Shown: piece by piece, positions 34,379-44,011 of the stretch
How the letters are laid out: the number at the start of each line of letters is the position of its first letter
Position numbering within the stretch: position 1 is the first letter of the stretch
Source: Achromobacter spanius
Lineage (GTDB): Bacteria > Pseudomonadota > Gammaproteobacteria > Burkholderiales > Burkholderiaceae_B
DNA length: 64,000 nucleotides
NCBI RefSeq assembly: GCF_029637605.1
Contig: NZ_CP121261.1
Location: forward strand, 2,480,001-2,544,000
Reading direction: 5' to 3'
The notes under the pieces: model-generated
The model's database searches: none
The model's input: the letters and a program-made list of their open reading frames with translations, nothing else
Told to the model about the DNA's origin: nothing
Made by a program: the position numbers and the translations under genes

Positions 34379-34568
34379 CAGCGTTGGCGCCCCTGCCATG
34401 CCCACGCGCCGCGACGATGCGGGATTCGTAATCGTCATATAGGGCTTTCATAGTCCTCATAGAGCTTGTCCCCCTCGCGCTCCGTATAGTCGTTCGATTG
34501 CCCCGTGACCGGCCAGAAGCCAGTGCCTGCGCCAGTAGGGTCGGGCAACCACACACCGGCAACTTCGA

Positions 34569-36383
34569 ATGATAAGAATGAATACGCGGCAACCTGATAC
34601 GCGAGGGTGCTTGGCGGCGCATGCCGTTTCTCGTTTCTTTTTTGCTCACCGATTCGCACCCCGATTCGCACCCCGATTCGCTCACCAAACGGCTCACCGC
34701 CTTTCCGTTTGCGTGCTCTTGCTTTGCGCTCAGCCTGCCTGGGCGCAAATCCCTAACGCGGGCCGCCCTGACGTGGGCCGCCCCAACGCTGGCCGCACCC
34801 TCCGCGACCTGGAGGCCACAATCCCCACGCCGCCCCCCGCGTCAGAGGCGCCTGCGCTGAATGTTCCCGCCCAACGCGCCCCTGCGGACACCGCCGAAAC
34901 CGAAGCCGCCAAAAACAGCCGGGTCTTGGTCAACGGCTTCCTGCTGGACGGCAACCACGCTTACGACGAAGCCACGCTACAGGCCCTGTTGGCCGATCTG
35001 CTCGGGTCGGAACAAGACCTGAACGGCTTGCGCGCCGCCGCGCAACGGCTCTCGGCACACTATCGGCATGACGGCTACCTGCTGGCGCGCGCATACCTGC
35101 CCGCGCAGGAAATCCAGGGCGGCCTGGTTCGCATCCGCATCGTGGAAGGAGCCTACGGCAAGGTCCTGCTGAACAACACATCGCGCGCGCGCGATGGCGT
35201 GCTTGCGCCCCTGCTTGATCCCTTGCACCCAGGTGATGCAGTACACGGCCGTAGCCTGGACCAGGCGCTGCTGCTGCTGAACGACTTGCCCGGCGTGGTC
35301 GCGACCGGTACGTTACGGGCGGGCGCCGAGCCTGGCACAACCGACCTTGTCGTCAACGCCGAACCCGGCCCCTGGATTGCCGGCAGCATCGACGCCGACA
35401 ACTTTGGCGGCGCCTACACGGGCGAATACCGCCTTAGCGTGGCGGCCAGCCTCAACAGCCCCTTGGCCTTGGGCGACCAGTTCGACGCGCGCCTGCTGTC
35501 CAGCGACCGCGAACAGCGCTATTACCAATTGGACTACCAGCTTCCCCTAGGCCCATGGTCGACCCGCGTCGGCGTGGGTGCGTCCAACATGCGCTATGAA
35601 CTGGGCCGCGAGTTTGCCGTGCTGCAAGCCCACGGCAGCGCGCAGACCTCACAGCTTTATGTACGGCAAAGCCTGCTGCGCGGCCGCGACGTCAATGTCC
35701 AGGCCTTGGTGCAATACGAACACAAGCGCCTGCGAGATAGCTACGACTACTTCGACCTGACCCGCGCCCATCGCATCGGCCTATGGACCGCCGCGATCAA
35801 CGCCAGCGTCCGCGATTCGCTATGGGGCGGCGCCAGCAATGGGGTTTACCTTGGCGTATCACACGGCAAGCTGCGCTTTGGCGACGAGACGCAGCGGCGT
35901 GACGACCAGCTTGCCAAACATGCAGCCGGCGGCTTCGGCGTGGTCAACCTCAGCGCAAGCCGCCTGCAACGCGTGGCCGGCCCCGTGCAGTTATACGGAC
36001 GGGTGCGCTCGCAGTGGGCCAGCAAGAATCTGGACAGCGCTGAGAAATTCAGCCTGGGTGGCCCCTATGGCGTGCGCGCCTACGCATCGGGCACCGCCAG
36101 CGGCGACGAAGGCTGGCAAGCCACCGGCGAACTACGTTACCTGCCGCTGCCCGGCCTGCAGTTCTCCGCCTTCTTCGATACGGGCTCCGTGCAGGTGAAC
36201 AAGCGCGCCTGGACATCCGAACGCAACCACCAATGCTTAAGCGCATTCGGCGTGGGCATCGCGCATGGCGGTGCCCAGCACGCGGTCAACGTCAGCGCCG
36301 CCTGGCCCTTGCGTCAAGGCAACGAGGCCGCGAAAAACGACCGGCAACCCCTGTTCTGGGTGCAAGCCACCCGCTACTTCTGA
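34569..36383 (+). CDS. TpsB outer-membrane transporter (FhaC/ShlB-type)
   Basis: A 604-residue two-partner-secretion transporter of the Omp85 superfamily. A basic N-terminal part with RFAP repeats and a hydrophobic core (LSVCVLLLCAQPAWAQ) form the signal. A proline-rich linker and two POTRA domains follow (about 115-270, with FLLDGNHAYDEATLQALLAD and VRIRIVEGAYGKVLL), then the 16-strand barrel ending WVQATRYF with a terminal aromatic. The conserved VRGY loop motif is VRAY (502-505). It secretes the TpsA protein encoded 67 bases downstream. Start 34,569 or 34,578 is possible; no clear Shine-Dalgarno is seen. Confidence 0.88.
   Translation: MIRMNTRQPDTRGCLAAHAVSRFFFAHRFAPRFAPRFAHQTAHRLSVCVLLLCAQPAWAQIPNAGRPDVGRPNAGRTLRDLEATIPTPPPASEAPALNVPAQRAPADTAETEAAKNSRVLVNGFLLDGNHAYDEATLQALLADLLGSEQDLNGLRAAAQRLSAHYRHDGYLLARAYLPAQEIQGGLVRIRIVEGAYGKVLLNNTSRARDGVLAPLLDPLHPGDAVHGRSLDQALLLLNDLPGVVATGTLRAGAEPGTTDLVVNAEPGPWIAGSIDADNFGGAYTGEYRLSVAASLNSPLALGDQFDARLLSSDREQRYYQLDYQLPLGPWSTRVGVGASNMRYELGREFAVLQAHGSAQTSQLYVRQSLLRGRDVNVQALVQYEHKRLRDSYDYFDLTRAHRIGLWTAAINASVRDSLWGGASNGVYLGVSHGKLRFGDETQRRDDQLAKHAAGGFGVVNLSASRLQRVAGPVQLYGRVRSQWASKNLDSAEKFSLGGPYGVRAYASGTASGDEGWQATGELRYLPLPGLQFSAFFDTGSVQVNKRAWTSERNHQCLSAFGVGIAHGGAQHAVNVSAAWPLRQGNEAAKNDRQPLFWVQATRYF
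34649..34684 (+). repeat. 12-bp tandem repeat in tpsB signal region
   Basis: CCGATTCGCACC occurs at 34,649 and 34,661, with a third partial copy (CCGATTCG) at 34,673. It codes the RFAP units before the hydrophobic signal core. The unit is a multiple of three, so copy changes keep frame. Confidence 0.8.
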
Positions 36384-36450
36384 GTCTTACCCACCCGCTG
36401 CGCCCACGCACGGCAAGCGTGCGGGCGCGGCAATTTCCCAGGAGGAAAAC

Positions 36451-39128
36451 ATGAACAAGACTTTTGCATTGGTTTGGAGCGAAGCACGGGGGGCTGGGTT
36501 GCCGCCAGTGAATGCGCGCGCCGGCGTGGAAAATCGTCGGGGGGGGTGCGGATGTCTGTTGTTGCGCTGGCGTTGATGGGAGTTGTTGGCGTGGCCGGTG
36601 CACAAGACCTTCCGAAGGACGGGGTGATCAAGCATGGAACCGGTGATATCGCTATCGACGCGAACAAGAACACCATGCGGGTCAACCAGAAGACGGACAA
36701 GCTGATCATCGACTGGCAACGGTTTGACGTTGGGGCGGGTAAGCAGGTGGTCTTCGATCAACCTGGGCGATCTTCGGCAGTGCTCAATAAAGTGCTAGGC
36801 AACGGCTTCAGCAACATTCAAGGAAACATTAACGCCAACGGACGTGTGTTTCTGGTCAATCCCAACGGCATTTCTTTTGGCGCGTCTTCGCGGGTAAGTG
36901 TGGGCAGCCTGGTAGTAGCGGCCAGCGATCTGGCTCATGATGATTTTCTCAAGGGAGGGCCGATGCGCTTCGTCAGTTCCAAACGAAACCGCATCTCCAA
37001 TGCCGGCGAAATCGAGGCGCAAAGCGGCGGCAGCGTGATACTGATGGGCAAATCCATCGTCAACTTCGGTTCGATTCAGGCGAACCAGGGCGAGATCGCG
37101 CTGGCGGCGGGCGACGTCTTCACCCTGGCTCTCGACGGCGATTCGATACTGAGCCTGCAAATTGATCAGGCTGCATTGAACGCCGAGCTGCACAACATCG
37201 GCACGCTCACAGCCAATGGTGGCCAAGTGCATTTAACCGCTCGAGATCGCGCCGACATTCCCTCGCTAGTCGTCAATAACGATGGCCTGATCGAAGCAAA
37301 TTCACTCGACGGAACACGCGGATCCATCGTTCTGGATGGAGGTGAGTCTGGAAACGTCAACGTCGGCGGAGTACTTTCCGCCAACGGTGGCGCGACGATG
37401 GCCGGCGGTACGGTGTCGGTGAAGGGCAACGCCATAGTCATCCAGCCTGGTGTTGAAGTCGACACCCGGGGTGCATCCGGGCAGACCGGCATGTGGTCGA
37501 TCTCCGCCAACAATATGAGCGTCGCCTCGGCAGCCAAGCGAGGCAGTGCCGCGCTCAGCGCGAATACTGTGGTCAAGAGCCTGGCGACGACCAACATCTC
37601 GTTGATCAGCGCAAGCGGCGACGTGATCATCGACGCCCCACTTGAATGGGATGGCGCTAACTCGCTGACCTTGCAAGCCGCGCGGCATCTGGACATCAAC
37701 GCCCCGCTGACCGCCCGTGGAAACGGCGCGGGCATCACCGCGAAATCGCTGGATGGCGACCTGCGCATCAATGCCAACATGACGCTGGGCGGCGACAACG
37801 CGGCGCTGGCCTTTCTTTCGAAGTCCAACTTCGCTCTGCGCAAGGGCGTGTCCATTGCGCTGACCGGCAAGGGCAGCAGCTACGAAACCCGCGAAGGCCG
37901 CTACACCGTCATCAACCAGGCCAGCGAATGGGAAACCATGAACAATGACTTGAGCGGCCGCTACGCGCTGGGCAAGAGCATTGAGGCTGGCGGACGGGTC
38001 TCCCCCATCGGTAACGACCACGAGGCGTTCACCGGTGAATTCGAAGGCTTCGGCCACACCTTGAGCAAATTCGAGGTCAACGGCGGCAACCATGCAGGCC
38101 TTTTCGCACAGTCCTCCGGCCACATCCGAAACCTGAACCTGGAAGACATTTCGGTGACCACCGCGCGCGACGCACAATCGCCCGACAAGGCCGCTGGTGC
38201 ACTGGTGGGCACCCATTCAGGAACCATCGCCAACGTGCACGCAGTGGGGGTACGCATGACCGACCTGGGCGCAGGTCGAGGTGCGGTCGGCGGTTTGGTG
38301 GGCCGTGGCAACGGCGGGTTGATCGAACACGTGAGCGTTACCGGATCCACGCTGCAAGCGAAGGGAGGGCGCGTGGGCGGCCTGATCGGCGACAACAACG
38401 GCGGCTACATCAACGACTCCCGCGCGGATGTCGCCGTGCAGGTCTCGGGCAACGTCCATGCCGGCGGATTCGCCGGGTATCACGGCGCGGGCGGCACCTT
38501 GTACAACGTGCAAGCCCGGGGGGCCGTCACGCACAGCGGCGATTCCGGCAACGGCCACTTCGGCGGCCTGGTCGGCGCGAACGAAGCCACCATTGCCGAG
38601 TCCGCCGCGTTCGGGCGGGTCCAGGTGAACGGCGGATCGGCCTTTTCCGTGGGCGGCTTGGCCGGTTACAACGGCGGGGTCATCGAGAAGGTCGCCGCAA
38701 GCGGTCACGTCAGCGGCGGCGACCACAGTGCTGTGGGCGGACTGGTGGGCTACAACAACGGCATGCTTACCAACGCCGAAGCCAAAGGCAACGTCGCCGG
38801 CAAAGACCGAGCTAACGTGGGCGGCCTGGCGGGCGTGAATCGCGGCATGATCCGTCAAGGCGTGGCGCGCGGCACCGTCCGAGGGGAAACCCATAGCCGG
38901 ATAGGCGGCCTGGTTGGCACCAACCTGGTCGGCGGCGAAGTCCTGGGCGGCACCGCCCATGGCAACGTCAGTGGCGGCCTGTTCGTGACCATGGGTGGGC
39001 TGGTGGGCGTGAATGAAGGGCTGATCCATCAATCGCATGCACGCAATACCGTCAACTACTGGTGGGGGCAGTGGTTGCTGCAAACGCGCGGCGCGGTGGT
39101 GGGCCACAACACCGGGACCGTCTGGTAA
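36451..39128 (+). CDS. TpsA exoprotein (FHA-like, GLUG repeats), frame broken at a G6 tract
   Basis: An 892-residue secreted adhesin if one G is added to the tract at 36,488-36,493. ATG 36,451 has AGGAGG upstream and begins MNKTFALVWSEARG, the first half of the extended signal peptide (ESPR) of TpsA proteins. The second half (GWVAASECARRRGK) and the hydrophobic core (MSVVALALMGVVGVAGAQ) lie in the next frame. Then come the TPS domain (NINANGRVFLVNPNGISFG) and, from about residue 580, about ten GLUG repeats (GGLVGxNxG type). As sequenced the ATG frame stops at about 36,576. Internal starts (TTG 36,474; ATG 36,552) would lack the full ESPR. Phase-OFF state, sequencing error or decay are the options. 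Confidence 0.82.
36488..36493 (+). repeat. G6 homopolymer at the TpsA frame break
   Basis: Six G follow GCAC. Six give premature stop; seven would fuse MNKTFALVWSEARG to GWVAASE in one frame. It is a candidate slipped-strand switch. Confidence 0.8.
36539..36546 (+). repeat. G8 homopolymer in TpsA signal region
   Basis: Eight G lie between the ESPR and the hydrophobic core. At eight the two parts share a frame. Nine would join the ATG frame directly to the hydrophobic core while skipping the second half of ESPR in the proper frame. Confidence 0.8.
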
Positions 39129-39148
39129 GGCGCGTTGAGGCCATGACA

Positions 39149-39184
39149 AAAGGCGGCGCATTCCGAGAGGATTGCGCCGCCTTT
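39149..39184. terminator. Bidirectional terminator between tpsA and fimbrial operon
   Basis: AAAGGCGGCGCA and TGCGCCGCCTTT form a perfect 12-bp stem with a 12-base loop, flanked by A- and T-rich ends on both strands. It lies between convergent tpsA and the tip-adhesin gene. Confidence 0.85.
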
Positions 39185-39237
39185 GCGTGACAAGTTCGAT
39201 GCGGGGTGCGCGCGGCAAGACTCTGGAGAATTCGGGC

Positions 39238-40443
39238 TCAGGGAAACTCGAAGGTGAATTCCGCCGCGGCGTTGGCCTCGCCGCTTTCCACGTCTTGCCG
39301 GTTGCGTGCTGTGCGGATATAGCGTGCAGCCAAGGACAACTGCGCACCGTCACCCTGTGTCGTCATCACGTACTCGGGGCCATACGCGCCGCCAACGGGG
39401 CCGAATCGTATACGCCGGTCTTGGCTATCAGTGACGATGACGCCGAATCCTTGAGCGGGCTTCTTGCCATTGGCAGTCGTGTCGTACAAGGCCAGGACCG
39501 AATCCGTGCCCGCCACCAAGCCGCTCTTGGCCCTGAACTTGACCTGTGGCCGCGCAAACGCGCTGCATTGGTTCAAGCTGATCTGAAACGGCTTGGGCGC
39601 CGACACCGAACCTTCGGCGGGAAAGTCGGCGATGAAGGCGGGCAGCATTTCCACCTGAACGTCTTGATGCGCGCCGGCTTCGCAAGCGTGAAAGATGTCA
39701 ATGGTATCCCCAGTATGGCCACCCATATTGAAAACCTGGTCGCCCATGTATTTTTCGGTCAGCGCGCAGATCTTGGCGGGCGGTACCGTGGGGGGGTAAC
39801 CCTGCCAGGACGGCATGTCACTCAGCGCCCCTCGCACGGCATATCCTTCCTCCGCCGTGAAAAACGTAAGAACGAGTCCGACGCCGGGCGCCACCCCGGT
39901 CACTTTCATACGGCGTGGCAAGTGCTCGGGCCGAACCAGCAGCACCAACTGCTGTACATACTCGAACTCAGCTGCGTGTGCCTGATGATCACGTTCTGCC
40001 ACGATGTCGACGACGTCCATCACCAAGGGCACATAGACAGGCGCCTCCAGTTCCCGCAACTTGAAGAGCAAGCCGATTCCTGGGACATTGGTCTTGGCGG
40101 CTTGGCCGGCCATGTTGGACGCGTTGGCCCACATCGCCGTCGTGGCCACCTGGTACTTGCCTGTCGCGCCAGGCATCCTGACCAGGCGAGAGCCAATCCT
40201 CATCGGAGTGCGCTTTTCGTACAGCACCTGCCCCTTCTGTGATTGCGCTGTCAATGGTTCTACGGGTTCCCATCCGCTAGATAGCCCACCGCTGAAATTG
40301 GTGCAATTAGCAGCCAACCACGCGTCCTGTTGGGCGCTTGACGCGGACTGCGGTAGCGCGCCCAGCACTACCATCACGGCTACCACCACCAGCGCCGCCC
40401 ATGCACCCTGCTCCGCCGGATGGCGTAATCGTCTCTTTCCCAT
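39238..40443 (-). CDS. Two-domain fimbrial tip adhesin
   Basis: A 401-residue protein, last in a chaperone-usher operon. A hydrophobic signal segment (WAALVVVAVMVVLGALPQSA) precedes an N-terminal receptor-binding domain (about 40-250) and a C-terminal pilin-like domain that begins PKPFQISLNQCSAF and ends AAAEFTFEFP, with the usual donor-strand-accepting pilin end (alternating hydrophobic, terminal F). This is the FimH/FimD-type adhesin layout. Cysteines in each domain fit disulfides. Confidence 0.83.
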   Translation of the reverse strand: MGKRRLRHPAEQGAWAALVVVAVMVVLGALPQSASSAQQDAWLAANCTNFSGGLSSGWEPVEPLTAQSQKGQVLYEKRTPMRIGSRLVRMPGATGKYQVATTAMWANASNMAGQAAKTNVPGIGLLFKLRELEAPVYVPLVMDVVDIVAERDHQAHAAEFEYVQQLVLLVRPEHLPRRMKVTGVAPGVGLVLTFFTAEEGYAVRGALSDMPSWQGYPPTVPPAKICALTEKYMGDQVFNMGGHTGDTIDIFHACEAGAHQDVQVEMLPAFIADFPAEGSVSAPKPFQISLNQCSAFARPQVKFRAKSGLVAGTDSVLALYDTTANGKKPAQGFGVIVTDSQDRRIRFGPVGGAYGPEYVMTTQGDGAQLSLAARYIRTARNRQDVESGEANAAAEFTFEFP

Positions 40444-40500
40444 GTCATTCTCCGTACATGCCGGGCGGCGCTCTGGCCGTGCCGTCCGGACTGAGTGAAT

Positions 40501-41301
40501 TCATTGCGTTCCGCGCGCATTCCCCCGGCGCAGCGCCGCCCTCGCTTCGATGATTTCGCCGTCGTCGTTCGCCGCGTAGTAACGCAACGCCGCTTCTCCC
40601 AGGCGCGGCGCGGCGCCCGCGGGCAACGAGAACCGCGTGCGAGCCAGCGGCGCGACGGTCAGGCCGGTTAGCGTGATGGGGGTGATGGGGGTGATGGGCG
40701 AACCGCCGCCCGCGCCCGCATCCGCCTCCAACTCCACCCGAGCCAACGACACAAAATACGGCGTCTCGTTATGCGCCTCGATTTCGCGGTCAGCCGCGTG
40801 ATACGTCCATGCCACCTTGCCGATGGCCTCGCTGGCCGACCCCGGCAGGCCTTCGGGCCGATACAGCACTTTCATCCGCAACCGAACCGCAAGCTGCAAC
40901 AAGTTTTTCTGCGACGGATCGCGCGCCGGCACTTCCAGGAAATTGATCCAGAAGACAGACTCCCGGTCTTTCGGCATGGGTTCCCCCGTGTGCCGCAACA
41001 GCAGGCTCATGCGCCCTGTGGGATCCAGCCGGAACACGGGCGGCGTCAGCAGGAATGGCACGGTTTCGCGGCTGGGGTCGGCGGTGAAATCGCCGGAATC
41101 CAGCCAGCTTTGCACCAGGATGGGATGCTGCCCGGTGTTGCCGGTGCGTAGCGTCAGCGACTTTTGCCCCGCCGGATAGATGAAGCGCGTGCCGGTCACG
41201 ACCAAATCCGCCTGCACGGCGCGAACGGGCGCAATCACGCACGCCGCCACCGTCGCCAGCATCAACACCCCACGCCACCCGGCAAGCACGCGCGCGCTCA
41301 T
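40501..41301 (-). CDS. Second periplasmic fimbrial chaperone
   Basis: A 266-residue PapD-like chaperone. The signal peptide (WRGVLMLATVAACVIAPVRA) is followed by LVVTGTRFIYPAGQKSLTLRTGN, FLLTPPVFRLDPTGRMSLLL and the RDRESVFWINFLEVP-type motif (PKDRESVFWINFLEVPARD). A tandem ITP-ITP-IT stretch from a 9-bp DNA repeat lies in the C-domain loop. Its ATG 41,301 overlaps the usher stop (ATGA). Likely devoted to the adhesin or a minor subunit. Confidence 0.87.
   Translation of the reverse strand: MSARVLAGWRGVLMLATVAACVIAPVRAVQADLVVTGTRFIYPAGQKSLTLRTGNTGQHPILVQSWLDSGDFTADPSRETVPFLLTPPVFRLDPTGRMSLLLRHTGEPMPKDRESVFWINFLEVPARDPSQKNLLQLAVRLRMKVLYRPEGLPGSASEAIGKVAWTYHAADREIEAHNETPYFVSLARVELEADAGAGGGSPITPITPITLTGLTVAPLARTRFSLPAGAAPRLGEAALRYYAANDDGEIIEARAALRRGNARGTQ
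40673..40699. repeat. Three 9-bp units in second chaperone gene
   Basis: GTGATGGGG is repeated at 40,673, 40,682 and 40,691 (last unit ends GC). Minus-strand coding gives ITP-ITP-IT. Copy change would keep frame. Confidence 0.85.
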
Positions 41302-43970
41302 CGGAGGGACAGCGGCCCGACGCCGCCTTGCTGTGCAGGGGCTGGCTGGTCTTGAACACATTCCAATTCCAGGATGTCGTAGGCGCTGTCGCCGCGCGTG
41401 TGGCGAGCGGGCAATTCGTAGTCGATGTGACAGCTTTCGCCAAGGCCGGCTCCCCATTCGATACGCACGGTTCCTTGGTCGCTTTCCGCGCGCATGACAA
41501 TGCGGCTGCCCTGCCCCACCGCGCCCACCGCGGTGCGGGTTCGCGGGTCGATGGCTTCGGCGCCGAAGGGCAAGGGCGACCCGTCGGCCAGCTTGCTAAG
41601 GATCAACACCTGACGCGCGCGCAGCGTGGGGTAGACCAGCTTGATGATGGCGCCCGCGCGGGGCGCGATATTCAACGAACTGGTCTTGAGCTCGATGTCC
41701 ACGGGCAGGTCGGCGGGGTCCACGTCCACCGAGTTCAAGCGGTAGGGGCTCAGGCTGCCCACCACCGCGTAGCCGCTGCCGTCCACGCGGTTGACACCAT
41801 AGCCCACGCGCATGCCCTCGGCGTCCTTGGCGTGAACCAGCGCCACGGTTTCGCCCATGGTCTGCGCCAGCGTCACCCCGCCGCCGTGCACAAGCATGGC
41901 GCCGTTTGCGCTCAGGGACGCTTGCCGATACCCCCGGCCCTGCCCCACGCTGGCCGACACCGAACCTTGCGGGAAGTTGTAGCCCACGCCCGCGTCCGCG
42001 GAATTGGCGTTGCTGCGGCCATTGTGGGCGGCCGACACCGAGTATGAGCCCGCGCCGCGATCGTCCAACGGGCCGCTGACGCTGGACGACAAGCGCGCGC
42101 CGTCACGGCTGTCACCGGTGTAGACCCCGCTCAGGCGTGGCGCGCGGGAAGTCATGTCCCGGCGACCCAGCGGGATGGCGACGCTAAGCGTCACCTGCGT
42201 GCTTTTCGCGCTGCCCCCTCCCCCCCAATAGCTACCCATGCCGGCGCTATGGACCCGTTGCAGCGCGATGGAATACGACACGTCTCTCCAGTCGTTGTTG
42301 TAGCCAACCGAGTAATTGACGTCGCTGCCGGCCCGTGACCAGTAGTTGGCGGTGGACGCCGACGCATACATGCTGCCCAGGCTTGCGCCCAGGTTCTGGC
42401 TGACGTTCAGGTCGAAGCGGCTGCGCATGCGGCCATCGCCCTGGTAGCGATAGTTGCGCGACACATTGCCCAACGCCACCGCGTCGCGCAGGCCCAGGTA
42501 GCCGCTGGTGGAATAGCGGTAAGCCAAAAGCGAAAGGTTCGTGCCACTGTTGGGCAGGTCTTTGCTGTAGGTGAGCCGGTAGCTGGCGCCGGCGCGCTTG
42601 CCTTCAAGCGGCACCTTGGCGCGGGCGGCCGTCAGGTCCGCGGCAAAGGCACCCAGGGTGGTGCTCATCGCCGCGCCCAGCAACGCTGAGCCATAGTGGT
42701 CGGTAAACGCCAGGCCACCGTAGCCGGTAATGGCATCGCCCATGCCGCGTTTGAGCGTGCCTTGCAGCACATACGGCGAGGGGCCGCGCAGACCCCGGTC
42801 AGCAGCCCGGCCGGCCGTCAGGCTGTACTGGGTCACGCCGGGCCGCAATAGTTGCACGATGGTCGCGAACGGCACGACGAAGCTGCGCGTGCTGCCGTCG
42901 GCTTCGGTCACCTGCACGTCCAGGTCGCCGCCATAGCTGGCGGCGCGCACGTCCTCGATGGCGAAGGGGCCGGGGGCAACGGTGGTTTCATAGATGAGAA
43001 ACCCACGTTGATAGACAGAGACCTTGGCGTTGCTGTTGGCGGTGCCCCGGACGATGGGCGCGTAGTGGCGCAGGGTTTCGGGCAGCATGCGGTCATCGCT
43101 GGATAGCTGCACACCCCTGAACGACACGGCGTCGAACAGTTCCCCGCTGGTGGAACTTTCGCCCAGCAGCAACTGCGATTGCCACGCGGGGATGTCGGTC
43201 TGCAGGTAATAGGAACTGGCTTGGTACTGCGCGCCGCTGGTTTGCGACCAGAACGCCGAACCGGTATGGCGCAGCCGCAGCGCGCCCAGGTTCAAGCCCG
43301 CGTTGATGCCCGCATAGCCGCGCGTCATGCGCCGGCCCTGGCTTTCGGTCGTGAAGACGTTGGCGTTGTAGTTCAGACGCGCGGCGGTGATGCCGCTATC
43401 CCATTGGGAAGGGTCCACCCAGCGGTTCGACACCGCCAAGCGTTGCAGGTATTCCGGAAACGTCACGTACAAGCCAAGCTGCGCCATGTCGACGCGGATT
43501 TTTGCACCGGGCACGTAGCGCGACAGATCCTCACAGGACAGCTCGCGGGGCAAGGGTTCAACGCCTTCAGCGCGCGACACCTTGCCCAGGTCCAGCCCGC
43601 CACGTTCCAGCATGGCGGCGTTGTAGCAAGGCACGGCGCTGTCCTGGCCGGGCACGTTGCGAAATTCAATGTCGTCAACCCCGCGCCATTGCCCGTTGAA
43701 GTAGAGGTCCAGCCGGTGCATGCCCGGATCGGCAAAGTTCGCGCGTTGAAAACGGCGAGTGTCGATGGAGGGGCCACCCACTTCCTGCATCAGCATGTAG
43801 GAGTCGAAAATTGCGACCTCGTCTTGCGCCCATGCGTTGGCGGCGGCCATGGCGCACGCGGCGGCCAGCAGGCAGCTTCCGGCGCGGGCGGTCGCCCGGA
43901 CACGGCGCCGCGTTCGCAAACGCGCGCAAGCGGAATGGCGAACGGAAGTCCGCGCAAGTCTAATGTTCAT
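41298..43970 (-). CDS. Fimbrial outer-membrane usher
   Basis: An 890-residue FimD/PapC-type usher. A signal peptide with a long basic start and core SCLLAAACAMAAANAWAQ precedes the N-terminal subunit-binding domain (FDSYMLMQEVGGPSIDTRRF), the 24-strand barrel with plug domain, and two C-terminal domains with the usual PFGAEA segment (SPLPFGAEAIDPRTRTAVG). Length is typical. ATG 43,970 is chosen; a TTG at 44,015 overlapping the upstream stop (TTGA) could be the coupled start. Preceded by the first chaperone gene, followed by the second. Confidence 0.9.
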   Translation of the reverse strand: MNIRLARTSVRHSACARLRTRRRVRATARAGSCLLAAACAMAAANAWAQDEVAIFDSYMLMQEVGGPSIDTRRFQRANFADPGMHRLDLYFNGQWRGVDDIEFRNVPGQDSAVPCYNAAMLERGGLDLGKVSRAEGVEPLPRELSCEDLSRYVPGAKIRVDMAQLGLYVTFPEYLQRLAVSNRWVDPSQWDSGITAARLNYNANVFTTESQGRRMTRGYAGINAGLNLGALRLRHTGSAFWSQTSGAQYQASSYYLQTDIPAWQSQLLLGESSTSGELFDAVSFRGVQLSSDDRMLPETLRHYAPIVRGTANSNAKVSVYQRGFLIYETTVAPGPFAIEDVRAASYGGDLDVQVTEADGSTRSFVVPFATIVQLLRPGVTQYSLTAGRAADRGLRGPSPYVLQGTLKRGMGDAITGYGGLAFTDHYGSALLGAAMSTTLGAFAADLTAARAKVPLEGKRAGASYRLTYSKDLPNSGTNLSLLAYRYSTSGYLGLRDAVALGNVSRNYRYQGDGRMRSRFDLNVSQNLGASLGSMYASASTANYWSRAGSDVNYSVGYNNDWRDVSYSIALQRVHSAGMGSYWGGGGSAKSTQVTLSVAIPLGRRDMTSRAPRLSGVYTGDSRDGARLSSSVSGPLDDRGAGSYSVSAAHNGRSNANSADAGVGYNFPQGSVSASVGQGRGYRQASLSANGAMLVHGGGVTLAQTMGETVALVHAKDAEGMRVGYGVNRVDGSGYAVVGSLSPYRLNSVDVDPADLPVDIELKTSSLNIAPRAGAIIKLVYPTLRARQVLILSKLADGSPLPFGAEAIDPRTRTAVGAVGQGSRIVMRAESDQGTVRIEWGAGLGESCHIDYELPARHTRGDSAYDILELECVQDQPAPAQQGGVGPLSLR

Positions 43971-44011
43971 CAAACCGGAAAAGCTCCACCGACTAGGGCC
44001 GAGAGGAAAGC

